DNA of 64,000 nt, from positions 2,108,001 to 2,172,000 of the forward strand of contig NZ_OY771430.1 in assembly GCF_963674565.1 (NCBI RefSeq), written 5' to 3'. The translations under genes and the position numbers were made by a program. Below the pieces are notes generated by a model. The model ran no database searches and was not told the origin of the DNA. It saw only the letters and a program-made list of their open reading frames with translations. Below are positions 34,240 to 40,801 of this stretch, piece after piece (the stretch's first letter is position 1; the number at the start of each line of letters is the position of its first letter). The stretch is from an uncultured Carboxylicivirga sp. Lineage in GTDB: Bacteria; Bacteroidota; Bacteroidia; Bacteroidales; Marinilabiliaceae.

Positions 34240-34578
34240 TTATAACAGTTTTGTTTGTTCCATTGGTTTGGGTGCTTTTACAACAAGAACACGAACATTA
34301 TTTTCTGTGTTATTCGCAAAATAATGTGTTATATTCTTAGGGCTTTCGACTAAATTATCTTGAGGTACAGTCTGCTTTTCATCACCAATAAAAATATCAG
34401 GACTTCCTTCCAATACATAGAAAAATACATCAACGGGAGTTTTATGAGGTTTAAGACTTTCTCCCGGTTTCAACATAATATGAACCACTTGTGCATTGTC
34501 GTGATTATAAAGCTCTCGTGCATCAATCTTATGCGGAGTTTGCTTAATTTCTGTTTCTGAAACTTTTACAATTTTCAT
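34240..34578 (-). CDS. Cupin-domain protein
   Basis: 112 residues forming one cupin: VHIMLKPGESLKPHKTPVDV (motif 1) and FFYVLEGSPDIFIGDEKQTV, then LVESPKNITHYFANNTENNV (motif 2). It lies 12 bp downstream of the TetR gene and 88 bp before the RND transporter, so it is likely in the TetR-controlled unit. Role unknown; a ligand-binding or detoxifying role is possible. Confidence 0.78.
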   Translation of the reverse strand: MKIVKVSETEIKQTPHKIDARELYNHDNAQVVHIMLKPGESLKPHKTPVDVFFYVLEGSPDIFIGDEKQTVPQDNLVESPKNITHYFANNTENNVRVLVVKAPKPMEQTKLL

Positions 34579-34590
34579 TCTATTAAAATT

Positions 34591-35166
34591 TTATAATATT
34601 AGTTTAAATGAATTTACAAGTTTTGTTCCTTCTTCTTTCAAATTGAAGTTATAATTATTTAAATCCCAACGTTTAATAAGCAAGCGGAAAGAACCTAAAA
34701 ATATTATTGCAAGCGATGATTTATCAATATCTTGTCTTACATCACCAGCTTCCTGACCTTGCTCAATTATTGTTTCTATTTTCTGTAAATTCAGGTTTTG
34801 TATTTCGTTAATTTTATTTTTTAGCATACTATCATTTTTGAATATTTCTTCTGCAAAAACTATCGGTATAATAGTAGGTTGCTCTGTAAAGACATCAAGC
34901 ATTCTAAAAAATATAAAAGCAATTTTCTCAATAGCTCGCTGATTCGCATCAAAAGGTATTGATGACATCATCCCGGCCATCTCTTTGAAACTATCAAGTA
35001 TTGAAACCAAAATAGCTGTTTTGCTTTCAAAGTGACGATAAATCGCAGGTTCTGAAATGCCAATTGCTTTTGATAAATTTTTTATCGTAAATCCCTGGAT
35101 ACCTTTTACGGCTATGAGTTTTATTGATTCTTCAATTATTTGTATTTGTCTTTCTGTTTGCATCAT
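34591..35166 (-). CDS. TetR/AcrR-family repressor of the RND operon
   Basis: 191 residues. HTH: RQIQIIEESIKLIAVKGIQG and FTIKNLSKAIGISEPAIYRH, then a helical ligand-binding domain (FKEMAGMMSSIPFDANQRAI onward). Two near-identical 20-bp operators occur in this neighbourhood: one before this gene (overlapping its own -7 box) and one before the RND transporter gene. Autorepression plus control of the transporter is therefore a strong inference. Confidence 0.9.
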   Translation of the reverse strand: MMQTERQIQIIEESIKLIAVKGIQGFTIKNLSKAIGISEPAIYRHFESKTAILVSILDSFKEMAGMMSSIPFDANQRAIEKIAFIFFRMLDVFTEQPTIIPIVFAEEIFKNDSMLKNKINEIQNLNLQKIETIIEQGQEAGDVRQDIDKSSLAIIFLGSFRLLIKRWDLNNYNFNLKEEGTKLVNSFKLIL

Positions 35167-35186
35167 ATATCTTATTACGAGACAAA

Positions 35187-35206
35187 GTTAGTTAATGTTC
35201 GCTAAC
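35187..35206. promoter_or_regulatory. TetR-type operator at the tetR promoter
   Basis: GTTAGTTAATGTTCGCTAAC has inverted GTTAG/CTAAC arms and matches 34162-34181 at 16 of 20 positions. It overlaps a perfect -7 box read leftward, TAACTTTG (35190 to 35183), so binding would block this promoter. Confidence 0.75.
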
Positions 35207-35279
35207 TTATGCTTTTTTTTCAATTTATTTTCATTAAACCCTCATATAATACTGAATGTTAGTAATTAAAGAAATTATT

Positions 35280-36809
35280 TTATCGAAATTTCTTTCTCCA
35301 AAGCAAATATCCGCTCAATACAACCATAATACTTACCAACCCTGATAAGGGAACTAAGAGGATATAAAAATCACCAAGAAGAAAACGAAAGAAACGTCCG
35401 GTATGAATTTCGAGCGAAAAATTCCAAAGTGACATTTTCGATTCTTCAAGCACATTCTTAGGCATTGCTGGAAATATCTTTTCGTGATATAAAGGAACTA
35501 CACCTTTGTCGTAGTCAATCATATACTGCTTACCTACCAAATCCGTAACTAATCCTGTAACTTTAAAATCACCAATAGGTCTGCCAGTTGTATTGCCAAC
35601 ATGTAATTTACCCTGGGCATAATTATAAACTTCAGGATGAGCCGGATGCCATAAAAACAAACCGCTGAACGAACCTATAATGTACGCCCCATCATTAAAT
35701 GGTTCCAGCACATTAATTCCCATAACACTTACGGGAGGTTGATTAGAAAAAACTTTGGGAACAAGTTTATCTTTATCCATATAATAAATTCCTTCCGATG
35801 TAGCTAAAAGAAATTCGTTTCGCTCACTATCAAATTTTAAGTCCCTGAATTTATCATACCACGGATTAGGTTGGTCAAGATGTGAATGTTTAATAGGTTT
35901 TACCTTTGAGTATGCAATGGCAATTAGCAAAGGAGGGCGCAAAAACATTCCTGTAAAAAACAAAACTATTAAACAAACGAACAACCATGCACCTGTTTTA
36001 TTATGCCATTTTGACGACCATCGGTTAGTCTGTACAATTGATGTTACCTTTTTCGACTTCTTCTTTCTTCTCTTTATCCATCCGGGGAAAAAGAAATAAA
36101 TAATTCCTGTTATTGATAAGAAAATAGTTACAACACCCAATCCATCAACAAACAGCTTTCCGGGAATCCCAAAAATCTCACCTGAATGAATCTGCCACAT
36201 GGTTTCAAAAAGTGAGACTTCATTTGTATAATCTTGTGGTTGTATCAGTTCAATTTTCTCAAATTGGGTATTTATTCCTTCCGACTTACCTTTAAACAAA
36301 TAGGAACGATTTAATACATAGAGTGTATCATTGACACATTCAATAGCCACAAAGCGTTTAATGTCAACATCCAATTCAAACTTTATCCATTGCTTTTTCT
36401 CCTTACTAAAAGCAAACAAACCAAATTGCGTTGCTGTATATAGATTTCCGTCATTTGATTGATGCAAGTCAAAAATCTTACGGTTATCGCTTCCATTTGG
36501 GAAACCATTATTGAATGAACTATAATCAGTAAAATTAGAATCGGTAAGCCATACCCCAATATTACCATATATTAAAATGCTATCGGCATTTAAAATAAGA
36601 TTGCCTTTAACTGCACTATTATTCCAATTCTGATAACGGAATTCTTTTGGAAGATTGTTACGTGAAATATCAATACCAGAAAAGAATTCACGATGATTCA
36701 TAATGATACCTGTAACCGAGAAATATAAAAGCAGAAAGGCAATGATTAGCCCTGGCCATTTATGAAGTTTTTTATAAATTCTTGCCAATTTACCTTTTGA
36801 TTTTCCCAT
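35280..36809 (-). CDS. PepSY-associated membrane protein
   Basis: 509 residues from the ATG at 36809; an upstream TTG is ignored. It begins with a basic stretch then GLIIAFLLLYFSVTGIIMNH, the first helix of the PepSY-associated TM family. Large periplasmic parts separate later helices near FFTGMFLRPPLLIAIAYSK and LLVPLSGLVSIMVVLSGYLL. Such proteins are linked with iron/heme or flavin reduction and outer-membrane iron uptake. It is the last gene of the leftward operon that starts at ric (40690). Confidence 0.8.
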   Translation of the reverse strand: MGKSKGKLARIYKKLHKWPGLIIAFLLLYFSVTGIIMNHREFFSGIDISRNNLPKEFRYQNWNNSAVKGNLILNADSILIYGNIGVWLTDSNFTDYSSFNNGFPNGSDNRKIFDLHQSNDGNLYTATQFGLFAFSKEKKQWIKFELDVDIKRFVAIECVNDTLYVLNRSYLFKGKSEGINTQFEKIELIQPQDYTNEVSLFETMWQIHSGEIFGIPGKLFVDGLGVVTIFLSITGIIYFFFPGWIKRRKKKSKKVTSIVQTNRWSSKWHNKTGAWLFVCLIVLFFTGMFLRPPLLIAIAYSKVKPIKHSHLDQPNPWYDKFRDLKFDSERNEFLLATSEGIYYMDKDKLVPKVFSNQPPVSVMGINVLEPFNDGAYIIGSFSGLFLWHPAHPEVYNYAQGKLHVGNTTGRPIGDFKVTGLVTDLVGKQYMIDYDKGVVPLYHEKIFPAMPKNVLEESKMSLWNFSLEIHTGRFFRFLLGDFYILLVPLSGLVSIMVVLSGYLLWRKKFR

Positions 36810-36811
36810 CC

Positions 36812-37075
36812 TCAATCGCAATTTTCCATTTCAACAATATGATACCCCTTAGTTTCTATATCTGAAATAACTTCTTGCGTGGCTTTCTCGATATGGCAAA
36901 ACTCACATTCTTTTGAGGTAAGTTTTTTCAATTTAACATCTTTATCTATAAGGTATTCATGCCCATATTGAGATATCACATTAGAATCCTTTACATTCTC
37001 CGGTACAATTATATCAAAGTGCATCTTTCTCCCATCGGTACGTTGCACATAAGTATCCCAAACGGCTATTTTCAT
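36812..37075 (-). CDS. DUF2024-family protein
   Basis: 87 residues: MKIAVWDTYVQRTDGRKMHF and DIIVPENVKDSNVI form the DUF2024 beginning; CEFCHIEKA includes a CxxC pair. DUF2024 proteins are small and uncharacterised. The start overlaps the ferredoxin gene stop by four bases (ATGA), which implies coupled translation. Confidence 0.82.
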   Translation of the reverse strand: MKIAVWDTYVQRTDGRKMHFDIIVPENVKDSNVISQYGHEYLIDKDVKLKKLTSKECEFCHIEKATQEVISDIETKGYHIVEMENCD

Positions 37076-37269
37076 TTATATTCAATTTTAATTATTCCTG
37101 TGGGACAACTTTCAACAGCCTCACGTATTTCATTTTCATCGTAATCAACACCAGGCATCACAATCATCTTATCGAATACTTTAAAGACTCGTGGAGCAAA
37201 AGATTGACATATTTTACACGCTACACATGTGTTGATATCATCGTCACGCCATACCTTATCAATTGCCAT
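37072..37269 (-). CDS. 4Fe-4S ferredoxin
   Basis: 65 residues with CVACKICQSF (CxxCxxC) and ESCPTGIIKI near the C-terminus, giving four Cys for a single 4Fe-4S cluster. It is likely a small electron carrier. It is encoded between an amino-acid racemase and a DUF2024 gene, overlapping both, within the ric operon, so it may feed electrons to repair or NO-reducing steps; this is inference. Confidence 0.88.
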   Translation of the reverse strand: MAIDKVWRDDDINTCVACKICQSFAPRVFKVFDKMIVMPGVDYDENEIREAVESCPTGIIKIEYK

Positions 37270-37966
37270 TTGAACAGGTTTTGATTATTGCATCTACATG
37301 TATCTTGGTTGTATTTAAAAAGGGTAATTCCAGATAATTGTCTTCGGTAAACATTAATGGAAATTCGGTACAGCCTAGAATTACTGAATCAACTTCATTT
37401 TGTTCCTTCATTTTGTTGACTATTTCAAGTATTTCCAGCCTAGTTGCGTCTTTAAATATTCCTAATTCAAGTTCGTTAAATAATCTTTGGTTTATAATCT
37501 CTATTTGCTTCTCATCAGGAACTACTATTTCAATATTGTGCAGATTGAATACTTTATGATAAAAGTCGTTTTGCATTGTGAATTTTGTACCTAATAATGC
37601 ACATTTTTTCACTTCAATCTTCCTGGCTTGTTTAGCACATACATCAACTATGCTAATTAATGGTATGTTAACTTGCGCTTGAATTTCATTAAACAGCAAA
37701 TGTGGAGTATTGGCACTTATTACAGCAAAGTCAGCCCCGGCATTTCTAATATTATCTACACATGAAGCGATATACGAAGCGGCATTTGTATATTTTCCTT
37801 CTTCAAGTAATCCAATAAACTTTGCCATATTAACGCTAAAAATTACGATCTCAGGATAATTCAAACTACCATCTCCGTTAATTTTATCGAAGCCTTTTAT
37901 TATTTCTTTGTAATAATCCACGGTTGCTTCTGGTCCTAATCCGCCTAATATTCCAATTGTTTTCAT
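37259..37966 (-). CDS. Aspartate/glutamate racemase-family protein
   Basis: 235 residues. IGILGGLGPEATVDYYKEII is the family start. The first catalytic position normally Cys/Thr is Ala85 in SANTPHL, while the second, Cys199 in LGCTEFPLM, is kept. Family members with only one Cys have been described as amino-acid racemases of broader substrate range, but with Ala at the first site activity may differ. It overlaps both neighbours and belongs to the ric operon. Confidence 0.8.
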   Translation of the reverse strand: MKTIGILGGLGPEATVDYYKEIIKGFDKINGDGSLNYPEIVIFSVNMAKFIGLLEEGKYTNAASYIASCVDNIRNAGADFAVISANTPHLLFNEIQAQVNIPLISIVDVCAKQARKIEVKKCALLGTKFTMQNDFYHKVFNLHNIEIVVPDEKQIEIINQRLFNELELGIFKDATRLEILEIVNKMKEQNEVDSVILGCTEFPLMFTEDNYLELPFLNTTKIHVDAIIKTCSNGN

Positions 37967-38552
37967 TAGCTAAAGTTTTAATATTAATTCTGAATAATTG
38001 CTTGTTTGGATATGACCTGTCCCTCGGCAAATTATTTGTAATAAGTGCAATCAAAAGTAAAATACCAACACCAGTGCTTACAGGATAAAGAATATAAAAA
38101 TACCCCAAGCTTAATACCTTTGGGGTTCCCAGATTTGCTATTAATGCAGTTGCTCCTCCGGGCGGATGCAAGGTTTTTGTACATTGCATTGCAATTATTG
38201 AAACGGAGACAGCTAGGGCAGCATTTAGCCACAAAACATCAAAGTTGGATAAAAGCTTATACACACTCACTCCAATAAACGCACTTATTAAATGACCACC
38301 AATTAAATTTCGGGGTTGAGCCAATGGACTATTGGTTGCTCCATAAATTAATACTGCTGATGCTCCAAATGACCCTATAAGAAAGACTTTATCACTTATC
38401 CCAAATGATGAAAATACTTCATGCGTAAATCCAATAATTCCAATACCTAAAAAAGCTCCAACAAACGTCCATAAGTGGTCTTGCGGATTTACTACGGTTT
38501 GACGATATATTATATACCTGACAACTCTATATCTTCGGTGTAAGTTCTTCAT
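37884..38552 (-). CDS. HPP-family membrane protein
   Basis: 222 residues from the ATG at 38552. Four to five helices and the signature LHPPGGATALIANLGTPK. Members include nitrite/nitrate-linked transporters in some plants and cyanobacteria. After NNLPRDRSYPNKQLF the frame reads 30 more codons into the start of the racemase gene; this basic tail (NIRRIRTRSNRG) is not expected in the family and suggests a lost stop codon or a recent frame change. It overlaps the racemase gene by 83 bases. Confidence 0.82.
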   Translation of the reverse strand: MKNLHRRYRVVRYIIYRQTVVNPQDHLWTFVGAFLGIGIIGFTHEVFSSFGISDKVFLIGSFGASAVLIYGATNSPLAQPRNLIGGHLISAFIGVSVYKLLSNFDVLWLNAALAVSVSIIAMQCTKTLHPPGGATALIANLGTPKVLSLGYFYILYPVSTGVGILLLIALITNNLPRDRSYPNKQLFRINIKTLANENNWNIRRIRTRSNRGLLQRNNKRLR

Positions 38553-38988
38553 TATTTCGAATAGCTTTAAAAGATAATATAACAATCAAAATAAGCTTTA
38601 TAGCCTCAAAAGAAATAAACACCATATGGACTGAGGAACTCGAAGGCTGATTCCCACCAATAATTTGCTCTGCTCTATGAATTAAATGAGGTAACAACCA
38701 AAAGGTTTGCAGCAAAAGAATGAGACTTATAATACATACCATAATATTAGTAACCTGTTTAAATACTTGTCTTTTATATTGTAGAATAAGTAGTAACCAT
38801 ATTAATGATAGAATCATTAATTCAATTCTGTTTAAAGTAGTAAATACTAGGCTACCTATGCTTAAACCTATTTCTATTGTCACCCCATCCGCCCTAAACT
38901 TTAACCAGGCTTCAAGAAAACTTATAGCACTAATTAATCCACCCCAAAAAGGAAATAAGAATGCAGTTATCTTTTTATAATTACCCAT
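38527..38988 (-). CDS. Four-helix membrane protein, function unknown
   Basis: 153 residues from the ATG at 38988. Hydrophobic segments near residues 8-26, 40-75 and 85-110, with a later one starting at VFISFEAIKLILIVILSF. I do not recognise the family; the layout resembles small quinol- or heme-related membrane subunits but no His ligands are clear. It overlaps the HPP gene by 26 bases and follows the hemerythrin gene, so it is part of the ric operon. Confidence 0.6.
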   Translation of the reverse strand: MGNYKKITAFLFPFWGGLISAISFLEAWLKFRADGVTIEIGLSIGSLVFTTLNRIELMILSLIWLLLILQYKRQVFKQVTNIMVCIISLILLLQTFWLLPHLIHRAEQIIGGNQPSSSSVHMVFISFEAIKLILIVILSFKAIRNNEELTPKI

Positions 38989-39007
38989 TAAATCATTTCT
39001 ATCTTGT

Positions 39008-39517
39008 TTACACAAATATTAAATCATTAACATTAATTTCTTTGTTCAGCAATGATTCGATTTCTGTATATTTCTGATTTACCACATCCTTTTGTCCATC
39101 GCTTAATGCTTCTTCCGCCATTGGGTAAAGCACATTATCTTCCTTATAAATATGGTCTCGTAAAAGCATCCCATAACCTCGTGCATTGTCTATTATTTTA
39201 CTTCTATTATTCTCAGAAATACCTTCTTCCATACCTTTTACAAAGGTTCGACCTTCATCATGCTCATGTAACATAACCGGAATAGGATTACAATGTAGAT
39301 GTTCAACATTTTCCAACATGGCTTTAAAAAGAATGTCTTCTTCTTTTGCATGATGGAACTTGTCGGCATAGTTTTTTATAAAGTTGATTGTTTTCTGAAA
39401 AAAGCCAATGTCTAAAGTTTTACCTTTTTCTAGTTCGGCACATTCTGAATTTACAGCATCAATAACTTTTAAAATTATTTGGTGTTCGTCTGATAATATT
39501 TGAGTTATATTCTTCAT
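39008..39517 (-). CDS. Hemerythrin-domain protein
   Basis: 169 residues, one hemerythrin-like four-helix domain with metal-ligand segments: LSDEHQIILKVIDAVNSECA, FHHAKEEDILFKAMLENVEH, VMLHEHDEGRTFVKGM and HIYKEDNVLYPMAEEAL. It binds a di-iron centre and may sense or scavenge O2 or NO. It is 3 bp after the Rrf2 gene. Confidence 0.88.
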   Translation of the reverse strand: MKNITQILSDEHQIILKVIDAVNSECAELEKGKTLDIGFFQKTINFIKNYADKFHHAKEEDILFKAMLENVEHLHCNPIPVMLHEHDEGRTFVKGMEEGISENNRSKIIDNARGYGMLLRDHIYKEDNVLYPMAEEALSDGQKDVVNQKYTEIESLLNKEINVNDLIFV

Positions 39518-39520
39518 TTT

Positions 39521-39961
39521 CTATTTTTTTAATCTATTTAAAACTGCTTCTCCCTGCTTAATCTTTTCCGATAAGGATTGTATTGTTTCTGTTTTCACTA
39601 TTTCAAAAAATCCATCTCGAACAACTTTGTATTGCTCATGCAAAGGACAAGGATTATCATTATTGCATTGCTTAAGTCCAAAGCCACATTTGTGAAAACA
39701 AGCATCTCCTTCAACCACATGAATTACCTCATAAAGCGTTAAGTTCGATTGGTTGTCATTGAAAAAGAAACCTCCGCCACGTCCTTTCATCGAATCCATG
39801 AGTTTATTCTTCGTAAGCGTTTGGAGAATTTTAGCTGTATAAGCCTCCGGAGCTTCTATTTCTTTTGCAATTTCACCAACACCAGGTCTCTTTTGTTCCC
39901 AATTTTTTAGCTGAACAAAAACTAACGCTCTTATGGCATATTCTGTACTTTTAGATAGCAT
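39521..39961 (-). CDS. Rrf2-family, NsrR-like iron-sulfur regulator
   Basis: 146 residues. The winged HTH is YAIRALVFVQLKNWEQKRPG with AKEIEAPEAYTAKILQTLTK. Cysteines 88, 92, 99 and 105 lie in DACFHKCGFGLKQC and NNDNPCPL; this loop can hold an NO-sensitive iron-sulfur cluster, as in NsrR. It is encoded between ric and the hemerythrin gene, and a perfect palindrome lies in front of ric and the NO reductase gene. Self- and neighbour-control is the simplest reading. Confidence 0.88.
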   Translation of the reverse strand: MLSKSTEYAIRALVFVQLKNWEQKRPGVGEIAKEIEAPEAYTAKILQTLTKNKLMDSMKGRGGGFFFNDNQSNLTLYEVIHVVEGDACFHKCGFGLKQCNNDNPCPLHEQYKVVRDGFFEIVKTETIQSLSEKIKQGEAVLNRLKK

Positions 39962-39967
39962 GTCTAT

Positions 39968-40690
39968 TTATTTTAGTAATTCACTTTCCAAAAGTAAAGC
40001 TTTCTTAAACAGAATATTGTTTTCTAAATGAATATGACGATGTAAGTCGTTTTCAAATTCCTTTAATGTCTGATAAGTAACTTGGTATGTACCACATCCA
40101 TCAGGGGGGCATGTATATGAAGAAGTCAATTTTGATATTTTCTCAAAACGCTCACCTTCTGTTTGATGTTCTTCATGCATGGTATCAATAGTTTCGACTG
40201 CATCACCATATTCATCTTTTGCTGTTTTACCCTCCTTTTTTGACTTTACCATTTTTCTTATATAAGGAAATAAAATTAATTCCTCTTTCTTCATGTGTAC
40301 ACTAAGATTCTCTGCTGCACCATCAAACAATGCTTTTACCTCGTGTAACTCAGAATGATTTTCTCCATGCACATCACAAAGTTTTTGTAATTTCTGTTGA
40401 AGAAATGGAATGGTCTCACTAACATAAGTATGATGTCTTTTTTCAATGTAGTCGCAAAGTTCATTGAGTTCCAGCTCGTCGATGTACTTTGAATCAGGGT
40501 CATTTTGTTGGATTGTATCAGTCAATTCAGGAATTAATTGTTCAATATTTATTCCACTCTTTTTACAGGCTTCATCAAGACTTATACCTCCTCCACAGCA
40601 AAAATCAATATTATTTTTTTCAAAAATTTGAGCTGTTTTAAAATTAGCTTTTACGATGTCACCTACACTGGTACTTGTATTAATATTCAT
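39968..40690 (-). CDS. ric: Ric/ScdA-type iron-sulfur repair di-iron protein
   Basis: 240 residues. An N-terminal ScdA_N domain with Cys31-Cys32 in DFCCGGGISLDE is followed by a hemerythrin-like domain (KRHHTYVSETIPFLQQKL, HGENHSELHEVKALF, MKKEELILFPYIRKM, MHEEHQTEGERFEKISKL, HRHIHLENNILFKKALLLE). Ric repairs iron-sulfur clusters damaged by NO or peroxide and may release iron. It is the first gene of the leftward operon, divergent from the NO reductase across a palindromic operator. Confidence 0.93.
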   Translation of the reverse strand: MNINTSTSVGDIVKANFKTAQIFEKNNIDFCCGGGISLDEACKKSGINIEQLIPELTDTIQQNDPDSKYIDELELNELCDYIEKRHHTYVSETIPFLQQKLQKLCDVHGENHSELHEVKALFDGAAENLSVHMKKEELILFPYIRKMVKSKKEGKTAKDEYGDAVETIDTMHEEHQTEGERFEKISKLTSSYTCPPDGCGTYQVTYQTLKEFENDLHRHIHLENNILFKKALLLESELLK

Positions 40691-40712
40691 ATCTTTTTAT
40701 TTTTTGTTTCTA

Positions 40713-40720
40713 CAAAGATA
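40713..40720 (-). promoter_or_regulatory. -7 box of the ric operon
   Basis: Read leftward the eight bases are TATCTTTG, a perfect TAnnTTTG, 22 bases before the ric ATG. Its centre is 27 bp from the centre of the palindrome at 40726-40761. Confidence 0.6.
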
Positions 40721-40725
40721 TAGAA

Positions 40726-40761
40726 TTTTTATAAAAGGACATTGATGTCCTTTTATAAAAA
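40726..40761. promoter_or_regulatory. 36-bp perfect palindrome between ric and the NO reductase gene
   Basis: The arms TTTTTATAAAAGGACAT (40726-40742) and ATGTCCTTTTATAAAAA (40745-40761) are exact complements separated by TG. This is a likely operator of the Rrf2 regulator coded nearby. The palindrome is placed symmetrically between the two divergent -7 boxes, so one bound dimer could repress both operons at once. Confidence 0.8.
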
Positions 40762-40766
40762 TGTTA

Positions 40767-40774
40767 TACATTTG
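40767..40774 (+). promoter_or_regulatory. -7 box of the nitric oxide reductase gene
   Basis: TACATTTG is a perfect TAnnTTTG element, 27 bases before the qNor ATG at 40802; its centre is 27 bp from the centre of the palindrome, mirroring the ric promoter. Confidence 0.6.
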
Positions 40775-40801
40775 TTAACACATTTTAAAATCAGATGAAT
40801 T

